This document shows, in pieces, positions 14,001-26,000 of a stretch of 64,000 nt of DNA. The first letter of the stretch is position 1; each line of letters begins with the position of its first letter. A model generated the notes under the pieces. It saw nothing but the letters and a program-made list of their open reading frames with translations. It made no database searches and had not been told where the DNA came from. The translations under genes and the position numbers were made by a program. The stretch spans positions 1,545,000 through 1,608,999 of the forward strand of contig CACVBU010000053.1 of the NCBI GenBank assembly GCA_902728285.1, given 5' to 3'. The DNA is from Clytia hemisphaerica (lineage: Eukaryota; Cnidaria; Hydrozoa; Leptothecata; Clytiidae).

Positions 14001-17000
14001 TAAAGTCAGCCCAATGGAAAGATTATATTCTTGTCTTACCTCAGGTATGCTTTCGCATACAGGTCGAGCTCGAAAAGTCGTAGGATCTCACAAATTAAAA
14101 TCCTTCTCCGGACGAAATTTCACCAATACACTGCCAACAAGAACTAATCAAAACATATATGGAGTTGTTTGCTGATCTTGCAAAAGCAATGCAAATTTTG
14201 GACCATCAAAAATGCAGAACATTCGTTTCAATTCAACATTTTCAAGTCAAAACGTTCTAAATTGTTGAGGGTCTGCATTATTTAATTTTATAAAGAAGAC
14301 ATTCCATTGTCAAGTAAAACAAAAATTAAAGGCCGGTCTCCACTCAATTCTTTTTGCCTGGAAAAAAGATTACGTCATAAAAAAAAACTTGAACACATTT
14401 CAACTTTGTTCAACCGTTATGTCAGATCGCACCAATGGAGTTTCTTCATTTTACTTTTGACCAATAGCGTGGATGCTTTGCTCGAAAAAGTGCGATCGAA
14501 GCGCGCGCAAGTGGAGACCTGAAGGCCTTCTGCCGTAGCGCACACTTTTTTGTTTTGATGACTCGTTTTAACAACTGCAATGCTTTTGCAAGCTCAGTAT
14601 TATTTCATAGTGGTTCAGACCTCACTTTGAATATCGTTAACCTGACTTTATGACTTACTTAGTGAGATTGGTATTATTGGCGACCAAGTATGCAAGTCGT
14701 GCGTTGATCACAGCATCTATTTGTTTCTTGTCAATAAATTTCTCGCAATGTGGAATGTGATCCAATAAGAATTCGTCGGGAAATATCAAGATGTTCCCAC
14801 ACAGGTGAATGGCTGGCACCTTAAAAGAATGGGGAAATCATCAAGTATACATAAGGATTTGAAAAAAAAAAGGTTTTAAATTTAGAGTCAGTCCTAGATT
14901 AGAAGGGAGAACTCGATTCCGAATCCGAATTAGAGATTAATTTGAATAATTGAAGTTCGAATTAGAAAGAGTTCACTGTCTGTTAGTCTCTGTTAGTTTT
15001 TTTGTAGATTAAAATTTCAAAATGCAAAAATAATCCAAATCAAAACAAGAAAGAATATGCTTTCAAATTTTTCAAGGCTTTCTAGATTTTCCTTGGACAG
15101 TTAGTTAACCCTTTAAGTGCCACGGTCAAGTTTTTTAAAGAAAATCTCTAGTTCAAACTTTAAAGGCTTATATCTCCGGATCTAGAAGGAGTTAGAGGCT
15201 TGTTCATAGCTCGTTGGATAGCTTAGAGTCTCCTCTTTCTTTTAGGCGCCTTCGGCGCCGCTCGATTTTGGAAGGGCGGGGTGGGCGGCGGCTAAGGTGG
15301 GGGGGGGGTAGGTAAGGGAAATTAAAGCAGTCGCGGACCTGCCTGAATGATAGAAAAGTGCCCAGTAGTAAAACTCCAAACTAATTCGCTGGAAGGCAGA
15401 ATCAAGTGAAGCAGGGCCAAATTTGGAGCTGTTCTTGGATCACTCGTTGACCAAAACTGGTCAAAAAAACTGAAAAACGGTCAAAATCTTTAAAAAGTGG
15501 ATTTTTGCTAAATTTTTGCAGTTTTTGACTTTTTGGCTTAAAATCTCGCTAGAGACTTCCTTTTGATTTTTTTTGCTTGACCATGAAGCACAATCCAATT
15601 CCTACGAGTTCGACCAAAAATGACGATTTCTAACTCAAACTGGGCATTACAGGAGGATTTCTAACTCAAACTGGGCATTGCAGGAGGATTTCTAACTCAA
15701 ACTGGGCATTACAGGAGGATTTCTAACTCAAACTGGGCATTACAGGAGGATTTCTAACTCAAACTAGGCATTACAGGAGGATTTCTAACTCAAACTGGGC
15801 ATTACAGGAGAATTTCTAACTCAAACTGGGCATTACAGGAGAATTTCTAACTCAAACTGGGCATTACAGGAGAATTTCTAACTCAAACTGGGCATTACAG
15901 GAGAATTTCTAACTCAAACTGGGCATTACAGGAGGATTTCTAACTCAAACTGGGCATTACAGGAGGGCTTCGCCCTCCTACATAACCCATGTCTGATATA
16001 TACGACATTGGCACTTAAAGGGTTAGTTTCCAATGTTTTCAAGACACCCTTTTTAACGTACATAACGTACAAAATTTACCTTCTTATAGACGTCCCATAG
16101 TTGTTTGAAGAACTTCTTGTCCAATGTTTGGTAGATGTTGAAATAGAGAGTGAATAAACCCAACAATCCTACGTATTTCATACGCTGGTCAATTTCACTT
16201 TTGTCTCCTAAAAAGAGTCATGAAAAGAGGGGAAGTCTTGCAACCAGTTTTGATGAGTCTGTACAGAATGGGTATTGGGTTTTGAACGGAAATCCACGTT
16301 TTAAAGCTCAACGGGACGGATTCACGTATACAGACGAGAAAGCTGCGACACTGAGAGAATTGATTAAACAACATAATATATTAAGAGCCATTTTCTGTAA
16401 AAATCAGACAAAATCAGGCAGGTCGAGGAAGTGATATCCTCAGATTTTGCCAATTTTTGGATATTTTGCTCAAATACATGAAAATAACATCCTGTGAAAA
16501 TTTTTTTGAAAAATCTTTTTTCGTTCCCAAGATATGGGCCTTTAAAATTTTGGCCAATTTGCCCAAAAAAGTGCACTTTTGATAAATCTTTGACTTCAAG
16601 AGCAATTTTAGACATGATCAAGCTTAAGATTCATTTCAAAACATATTTTCCTGGAAGAAATCCATGGGTACTTTGAAAAAATGGCATTTTGAGAAAAATT
16701 TTTTGACCCTATGGCTAGAAATCATTGCCTGAAATCACAACATTTCTAATTTTGAATAGATTTTGAGAGCAATTAGCTGGCTTGGCCACAAGTGTCACAT
16801 TGATATTTTTGTATATTTCTGAAGTCTCTATGGTCATCTTTAACTTTCAATTAAAATTGTCATGTGACACTTAAGGCCACGCCCTAAAATGGCGGTTAAA
16901 CATAGCTTTTCGCTCAATTTTTAGTATTTTCAATGAGCTTTTAAAGCCATGGCCCTAAGTTCCACCACTGAAACAAACCATTTTTAGTTAGTGTTTTGGC

Positions 17001-20000
17001 CATATTACCCAATCCTAAAATCAAACCCATGTGTTCTAATACCATTTTTGCACAATTTATCTTCGAAAATCTTTTTAAGTCATCAAGACTTAGCCAATTT
17101 TTCCCTTAGCAACGCATTGTTTTTCCCTAGCAACCAGGCATCCAGCTTTATCAAAATTTTCCAAACTGTTTCCTAGTGGTTCCAGACCATGGTAAATGTC
17201 TTAGATTGCAATATCAAAGTCTTGGACACAATTTTCACTGAATTTTAGGGCAAATTAGGGTCGCAGAGACAGAAATAGCAGACCCCAACAGGTAACGAGG
17301 AAGCAACTTTGGCTGATGCCTGTTACAAAACCCTAAATCAAATCAAATTGATTCTAATGTTTTTAACATTATTGCAGAGGAAATACTAAGATAAAATTAA
17401 GTGGGAGTACTTAGCATAGAAGTTGAAGGTTCTTTTAACAGGTGAAATGAGGCTTTTAACAAGAAATTTCACCACTAAGGAAAAACGCTAAGTCTCTTGT
17501 TTTTCTTTGTTTTTAAATGCTAAAAAATTATTTGCCATTGATCTTTGAAGGGAAGTCTCTTCTTGCATTTCATACCTTTGTACTGTTTTATCATTATAGA
17601 CACTACACAGACCTAGAAAAGAACTTTGAAGAAAGTTATGCTGCCTTACAGATGAACTCTAACTACAGTACTTTACATAGGATCGTACAGAATTTCAGTG
17701 CAACATTGATTTTTTAGAACCATTTATGCTAGATTCCACCCAATTTCATTAGTTGAATTTTGACTCTTTGATATTAGTTTTGATCAAAATATTGAAATAA
17801 TTTGACTTGAAATGATCATGCTTGATGAAACTCGATTAAAATGGTTCTAAAAACTCAGTGTTGCACTGAAGGTCTGTATCCTCTCCTCCTCTTAGAGTTC
17901 GTCTGTAAGGCAGTATAACTTTCTTCAAAGTTCTTTTCTAGGTCTGTGTAGTATCTATAATGATAAAACAGTACAAAGGTATGAAATGCAAGAAGAGACT
18001 TCCCTTCAAAGATCAATGGCAAATAATTTTTAGCATTTGAAAACAAAGAAAAACAAGAGACTTAGCGTTTTTCCTTAGTGGTGAAATTTCTTGTCAAAAG
18101 CCTCATTTCACCTGTTAAAAGAACCTTCAACTTCTATGCTAAGTACCCCCACTTAATTTTATCTTAGTATTTCCTCTGCAATAATGTTAAAAACATTAGA
18201 ATCAATTTGATTTGATTTAGGGTTTTGCAACAAGCATCAGCCAAAGTTGCTTCCTCGTTACCTGTTGGGGTCTGCTATTTCTGTCTCTGCGACCCTAATT
18301 TGCCCTAAAATTCAGTGAAAATTGTGTCCAAGACTTTGATATTGCAATCTAAGACATTTACCATGGTCTGGAACCACTAGGAAACAGTTTGGAAAATTTT
18401 GATAAAGCTGGATGCCTGGTTGCTAGGGAAAAACAATGCGTTGCTAAGGGAAAAATTGGCTAAGTCTTGATGACTTAAAAAGATTTTCGAAGATAAATTG
18501 TGCAAAAATGGTATTAGAACACATGGGTTTGATTTTAGGATTGGGTAATATGGCCAAAACACTAACTAAAAATGGTTTGTTTCAGTGGTGGAACTTAGGG
18601 CCATGGCTTTAAAAGCTCATTGAAAATACTAAAAATTGAGCGAAAAGCTATGTTTAACCGCCATTTTAGGGCGTGGCCTTAAGTGTCACATGACAATTTT
18701 AATTGAAAGTTAAAGATGACCATAAAGACTTCAGAAATATACAAAAATATCAATGTGACACTTGTGGCCAAGCCAGCTAATTGCTCTCAAAATCTATTCA
18801 AAATTAGAAATGTTGTGATTTCAGGCAATGATTTCTAGCCATAGGGTCAAAAAATTTTTCTCAAAATGCCATTTTTTCAAAGTACCCATGGATTTCTTCC
18901 AGGAAAATATGTTTTGAAATGAATCTTAAGCTTGATCATGTCTAAAATTGCTCTTGAAGTCAAAGATTTATCAAAAGTGCACTTTTTTGGGCAAATTGGC
19001 CCAAATTTTAAAGGCCCATATCTTGGGAACGAAAAAAGATTTTTCAAAAAAATTTTCACAGGATGTTATTTTCATGTATTTGAGCAAAATATCCAAAAAT
19101 TGGCAAAATCTGAGGATATCACTTCCTCGACCTGTCTGATTCTTACAGAAAATGGCTCTTAAAGGGCTGAAACATAATAAACGAACATGGTCCCTGAAAA
19201 GAATTGATTTCCTCAATTGGATCACTCCTTGACCGAATACGGCATGATTTTCATATTGCAATAAATAAAATCATCATGTCCTTCAAAAAGGGTAAAGTCC
19301 ATTTATTTATTGGTCAGATGTGTTCATTTTCTTGTTTACTTTGTGCATTCCCAGACTTTTAGAGAGAACTTTTTAAAAATAAAATTTCTCAAATTCCTCT
19401 AAAAAGGCCTGCAAAGTCTTCTAGATTGGTATTTATCATTGTCATTGCCATTCTTAATACCTTGCTTTGTCAACAGAAGACCTCAATTAGCCAGTAGTCA
19501 GGACACCATGGTTACAAAAACTCTCTAATCGACAAATTTAAAGGGGAGCTTAACCATGGATAACAAAAGAAATCAAAACTTTAAAAGAGTTAGCACCAAG
19601 AAATAAGTATCCTTGAACTACTTCTGAGTTAGGAATTCATTAAATTTAAATAAACATTCTTGTGGGTTGGGTATACTTAATTGATAGTGGACTAAGATTA
19701 CTGACTATAAATAAGTTCGTCTTTATACAAAAAAACTTTAAAAAACCATACCTAATTTGGGCTCAATAATTGTGAACATAGCTTTCAAGCAAGTGATCAT
19801 TTCCTCTGCTAACAATGTATTTCGGGTAACATTAATGGAACGTGTGTCAAAATGAAGGTTCAAACAGTTCTGAAAGAAGAAATGATTCAATGAGTGACGG
19901 ACGAGTGGTCTAATACAAAAGCACCACAAACCAGGGTTCCTTGGGCAAAGCCCTTCTCCTTCCCAAGGTCCTTTCAGCTCATAGATAACCAAATCGACTG

Positions 20001-23000
20001 AACGTGGACCCCGTGAAAACAATCATAAGACTGCCTAAAAGTCCTAGAGTAACAATATTCAATGGAGAATTTCTAATCGGACGAAAAAATCGATTTTACT
20101 TAAATTACATTCAGTCTATAAGGAATCATAATTTTGTTAGTATTTTTATAAAAAAGTGCCTTTTTTACAAGCAGGATTTATCATGATAAGCTAACACAAG
20201 ATAGCTAAGTACCACAGACATAATCACATTCCTCAAGATTGAAGTTTTGTTCTAACTAGGCGTTAAAGAACAGAAAGAAAAGCTTACTGCGAAAATACGG
20301 CCATGCATGACTTGACCTTCAAGAGATAAAAGTAATTTCTCAAAAGGTCTTAGTTTGGTTTCATCGACATTGAATCTTTGAGAGTTGTGGTGCACTGACT
20401 TCAACATTCTATAAAGTAAAATAATAGGTTCAGTAGAGTCTCTTTAACTTAACCCTCGATAACTTGCATGTCTTCTGAACTCAAATAAGTTTCTCGCTCC
20501 TTCAGTTAACAATGCCTTATAAACCAAAATCTCCACAACTTAAGATTTCCTTAACTCAAACAGATCGGTGTTCTCCGTGTGGGTTCGGGTTATGGAAATT
20601 CCCTTGTAGAATGAAATGCCTCAAAAGACTACTAGTCGCGCGGCTGAGGTCGAAAAAAGTGGCTAGAAAATGATTTTCGTGATACACCTCTTAGAACTAA
20701 CTTTTTTTGGTGGAAACTCGCAAATTAGTATATGTAGATTCCAAAATCAAAAAGTTTCCACGATATTATCGTGCAAGTAACGACTAATTGGCGATTTTTT
20801 GCGTTTCCAGGCAAAATTGCAAGGCCTGGAAAACTTCTCTAGATCAAAAGTTATGGGCCTATTTGTGGTCAAAAAGGTGTTTAATTTTGCATAAATTAAT
20901 GCAGATTGTGGGGAAATTCCCTGTTTTCCATCAGTTTTTCACCACAAATAGGCCAATAAATTTTGATCTAGAGAAGTTGGGACTTTGGTGTAATACACTT
21001 TTTTGCTCAGTTTGAAGAGCTCTATCATTTGATATAGGTTTTTTTTTAATTTGAAGACCCCCCAAAAATCATGAATTTCCAGGCCTTGCAATTTTGCCTG
21101 GAAACGCAAAAAATCGCCAATTACTCGTTACTTGCACGATAATATCGTGGAAACTTTTTTGATTTGTAATCTACACATACTAATTCGCGAGTTTCCGTTG
21201 TTTTTTTTGGAATCTAAAAGATGTATCACGAAATGAAACGTTTTTCGACCTCAGCCGACTATACTGGGTACGGTATACCACGTTTTGAAGAAATATTCTG
21301 AGCTCTGAGGCTTAAAAAAAATCACTTTACATTTGAAAGAAAAACGATAAATTTTGATGGGCTTTTTATTAAATTTGGTTCTTTTGATCAAATGTTACGC
21401 ACCATTGGCAGTCGGCATACCGGATAAGTGGGATGGGGGAACCTGGGAACCTAAAGTGGGAACCTAAATGAACACCTGAAAAGTGGGATGGGGGAACCTA
21501 AGTGGGAACCTAAATGAACACCTGAAAAGTGGGATGGGGGAACCTAAGTGGGAACCTAAATGAACACCTGAAAAGTGGGATGGGGGAACCTAAGTGGGAA
21601 CCTAAATGAACACCTGAAAAGTGGGATGGGGGAACCTAAGTGGGAACCTAAATGAACACCTGAAAAGTGGGATGGGGGAACCTAAGTGGGAACCTAAATG
21701 AACACCGGAAAAGTGGGATGGGGGAACCTAAGTGGGAACCTAATTTTTTATTTTTTTTATTTTATTTTTTTATTTTTTATTTTTTTATAGCAATATATTT
21801 CGCACGTCTATTGACCTCCTATGAAACAGAACTTTTGATTTAACATTTTATAAAGTTTTTTCTCCCTTTCTTTTATCAAACGCTCTTTGAAGACTTGTAA
21901 GGATGGTGCTTCAACAATATCTTCTTCTAGATCATTCCAAGGTTTCACACTTCTGTAAAAAAGAGAGTTGCTTTGGTAGCCTCTCATACCGTCATTAGTA
22001 AAGTTCCTTTGAAGCTCGTAATCATGCTGACGTCGTGGTCGTGTTCGAGGAGTAAATTTCTCTGATCTTATAGACTCGTCATAAATGTGGAGGTTCTTGG
22101 AAACTTCCACCATATCACCAACTTGCCGCCTGGTCTTTAGGCTAGGTAGATTGATGAGTCGCAGCCGATCTTCGTATGAGTAGTTTCTATAGCAACTAAC
22201 TAGCCTTGTAGCTCTTCGTTGGACGCCCTCGATTGCATTGATATGTTTGATTAGCCTTGGAGACCATACTACATGTGCATATTCCAAATGGGGTCTGACA
22301 AATGCAATGAAAAGCGTTCCAAACATATCTGGTGAGAGAAATTCGAAGCTCCTGCTAATCAAGCCAACGATAGAGTTAGCTTTCTTGATTTTACTGAATA
22401 TATGGGCTTCAAAGGTCAGGTCACTATCGATTATCACTCCTAGATCTTTTTCTTGGTCAACATGTTCTAGAACAGATCCTGATAGGGATGGACATATTTG
22501 ATGTTCCAAAATTTACCCAGTGTTAAAACATGACACTTGTTCGGATGAAATTCTAAAAGCCGGACTGGCTTTGACCAAATTTTAAACCCTTAGAGTGCAC
22601 TTATTCTCATTTTTGCTAATTTCCGCCCTTACAGTGTACTTTGGGAAGCTTGGAAAAAAGGGCCGCACGTATGGTAGGTCGTTTACCTTGAGTGCACCCC
22701 CCCCGTGGATCTATGCTTATGTGTATTGAAACGTGGCAAGCCGTGCAATATGTTCTATTTTACTATCAAACATTTCTAATTATTGAAGTGTATTCACACG
22801 CTGACTGTTTGGTTGGTACAGAAAGAAAAACGAGCTAGAATCCGTTAAATGCTAAGCGACCCCAGCCCTGACCCGAAAATTGGAGCTGCTAATAAAAAAC
22901 AATGTGTATTGCATCAAGAGTGAACAAAAACTAGATCGTAAATAATGTTTTACTAGATTCTGTATTCAAGCAAATTAAATCCGTGCAAAAGAAAGAAGAG

Positions 23001-26000
23001 GCTCTAAGTTATACATCGAGCTATGAACGAACTTCTAATTCCTTCTAGATTTGAAGATATGACGGTTTAAAGTTTAAAGTTTAAAGTCAATTAAGTCAAT
23101 TTACTAAAAAGAACCTTTCAAAAAGATACACTATAAAACTGCTGATAAATAAACATGCTTTTTTGAGCTAATTGAATAAATAAATTCCCTTTGTTTTATT
23201 TTCAACATTATTGTTGCGAACCGTAATGTAAAAAGTAAATAACTGGTGTTCTTATATGATAAAAGGTTTTTTCTTTCCTTGCATATAATATCCTTCTTAT
23301 CTTTATGTATTTGTTTTTAAAGAAAAATTAAATAATAACAAATTAGGTTCCCACTTTAGGTTCCCGGGTTCCCCCATCCCACTTTTCAGGTAAAAAATAT
23401 GTGCTCATCTTTTCAAATTTTCAAAATTTGAAAAGTAAACACAAATCGCCATTTTCATAGACCTATTTATTTAAACATAAAGGAATTCTTCTTAAACTAC
23501 GATAAGACTTGCTATCGAGCAATTTTATTTTTCGCTTATGTATTTGTTTTAAAGAAAAATATTTCAATTCTATAATAATTAAACAACTTAGGTTCCCACT
23601 TAGGTTCCCCCATCCCACTTTTCCGGTGTTCATTTAGGTTCCCACTTAGGTTCCCCCATCCCACTTTTCCGGTGTTCATTTAGGTTCCCACTTAGGTTCC
23701 CCCATCCCACTTTTCCGGTGTTCATTTAGGTTCCCACTTAGGTTCCCCCATCCCACTTTTCCGGTGTTCATTTAGGTTCCCACTTAGGTTCCCCCATCCC
23801 ACTTTTCCGGTGTTCATTTAGGTTCCCACTTAGGTTCCCCCATCCCACTTTTCCGGTGTTCATTTAGGTTCCCACTTAGGTTCCCCCATCCCACTCCCAC
23901 TTTTCCGGTGTTCATTTAGGTTCCCACTTAGGTTCCCCCATCCCACTTTTCCGGTGTTCATTTAGGTTCCCACTTTAGGTTCCCAGGTTCCCCCATCCCA
24001 CTTATCCGGTATGCCTTGGCAGTCGAATGAGAGAATGATAAATGTTTTTATGAATCAAAACCAAAATATACTCAATCACAAACCTTTTATACTTCTTCCA
24101 GTGTTCTTTGAGTAACATATTATTGTTAATAATTTCATCCAATGTGATCAAAGTTGCCAACAAATCACCCAAATGTTCAAATAATGTCTAAAGAAGGGGA
24201 AAACAATCATAAAAATATACATTAAAACTTTTCAAATTATGGGCTTTGGATAGACCAGGTAACTAGGTAATTCTTCGTCACGGCATGACGTCAGAACTGG
24301 GGTACAACAGAACACTTACTAAAGATTTTAATTATGTGTTTTCAGTAAACATAATCTTTTAATGAGTTAAACCATAGTGTTTGTTTTACCCTCGAAATTA
24401 TTAAATCTTATTGGTTGAAAAAGATGTCACATGACTTTCTGTGGCAAAGAATACAGAGAAATTTACATAAGATATAAGCACTAATCTCTACTTGACTGGA
24501 TCCCAATTCCCATTAAAAACATATAAGTGTATCAAGTTTTAGAGACAAGGAGCCTGTCAAACTTTGAATTTGAATGTTTTTAAAATTATCAAAAACAGGA
24601 AGGCATCAAGGCGCCTTCGGTATAACCTGACCGCAATACTATAGCCGTATGTCCTACTTTGTGCTATGGTTGCTTATGATTAACAAAAACTTACCAAAAA
24701 GTGAACATCAGTTATATCCATCACTTTTGGACCAGCCCTAAATGGAAAAGATTATTATTATTATTTTAAAATGCTAATATTATTTCAGTAAAGACACAGT
24801 TCTTTCTACTCACCATACTCCAATACAATTGCTTCTGAATCAAGTATCCCAAGAATCTCAAAAAAATCATTAATTACTCTACAATAGATTTTTCACATTA
24901 TTAAGGTGTTATTTGCAAAATAAAAGAGCTTTAATCCTTGCGTCAAACTGACCTTGTGTACAATGAAGCAAATTGATGAATAACATGTTGAATAACCTCA
25001 TAAGATCTTTGTACAAAAGTTGATGCATCCTTAAATGAAAATTGTTTGTCTACATGAGCCGTATTTTAAATATATTAAAGCTTAATCTTGAATCCGAGAT
25101 GTCCTTTATTGTAATAAATTAGCTTTAAACATGTTGGAATCCTTGAGAACAATGAGGCTCAACCCCACCCCCAAAAAAAGGTAATCTCTGAACTACAATC
25201 AATGTAAGGGTCAGAGTGGTAAAAGTTTGAGCCTAAAATACCTCTATTTTGCGTTATAAAACAAAAACAGAATTAGAACAAATTGAGCCTACCTACAAAT
25301 TGAGTACCAATAAGAAATTAATAATTGGGTCTCAACAGCTATTTACTGGTCCTTATAAAAAAAGAGCCTACTTGAAGAGGTTGTAACATTCGTCCAAGGT
25401 ATTCTTCGGGTTTGCCTTCTTCCAAAGATTTCTCAGACACTTCAATAAAAAGAAAAAAGTATTCACTTTCCAATAGAGCTTTACATACCCAATTTTTTAA
25501 GATGAGTTTTTCAAAAGAAAAATCAAACATCTTTCTCAGATGTTTGTTTATGTTTATTTTAGGTCTAGGTATAAGATCTTTCTTTTAAAATAAAGAAATC
25601 ATTTAACAGAGAGAAGTTTATACCTTAACCTATAATTTTACTCCGATTTTTATACTTCAACCTTAACCCGAACACAGGTCAAAAATAATACCAATAAGGG
25701 CCAGCAGCGTAAAAGGTGCTAAGATTTATTTTCTCAGGACATAATTTCATTTTCAAACATACCAAAATAATTTGAGTGGAAAAGAGTAAAAGCAAAAAAG
25801 AGGACGTACATAATCAAGCTGTGAATATCTATAAAACTAGCTTCTGGGTGATTAATTAATTGAGATTCACCTCGTCATAAAATAAAGTACTCACAAGCTT
25901 CATCGTATAACATTAATGGATCATACAGCTTTGTTTTGGCCTAAAACAGCAAATAGTCGCGATGTAAAGTATTCTACACAATTTTTAATAGACAAATAAT

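Larger units (their letters stand above)
21414..24015. mobile_element. Foldback (FB)-like DNA transposon with minisatellite arms, 9-bp TSD
   Basis: Both ends read inward as GGCATACCGGATAAGTGGG followed by tandem 46-bp units (core GGGATGGGGGAACCTAAGTG), in opposite orientation: left arm 21414-21743, right arm about 23585-24015, plus one stray unit at about 23345-23390. The 9-bp sequence TTGGCAGTC directly flanks both ends (21405-21413 and 24016-24024), a clean target-site duplication. Minisatellite inverted repeats with 9-bp duplications are the hallmark of Drosophila FB elements. The spacer contains only the dead RT fragment and unassigned AT-rich DNA; no transposase was seen. It sits in the WASHC4 intron between exons 24187-24084 and 20408-20288. 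Confidence 0.85.

Noticed and set aside
16991..18562. Paired open frames on opposite strands (61 codons each) and other ORFs inside the 2.8-kb palindrome
   Set aside because: They are the same sequence read from both arms; no domain, no codon pattern, no ATG context. Palindrome shadows.
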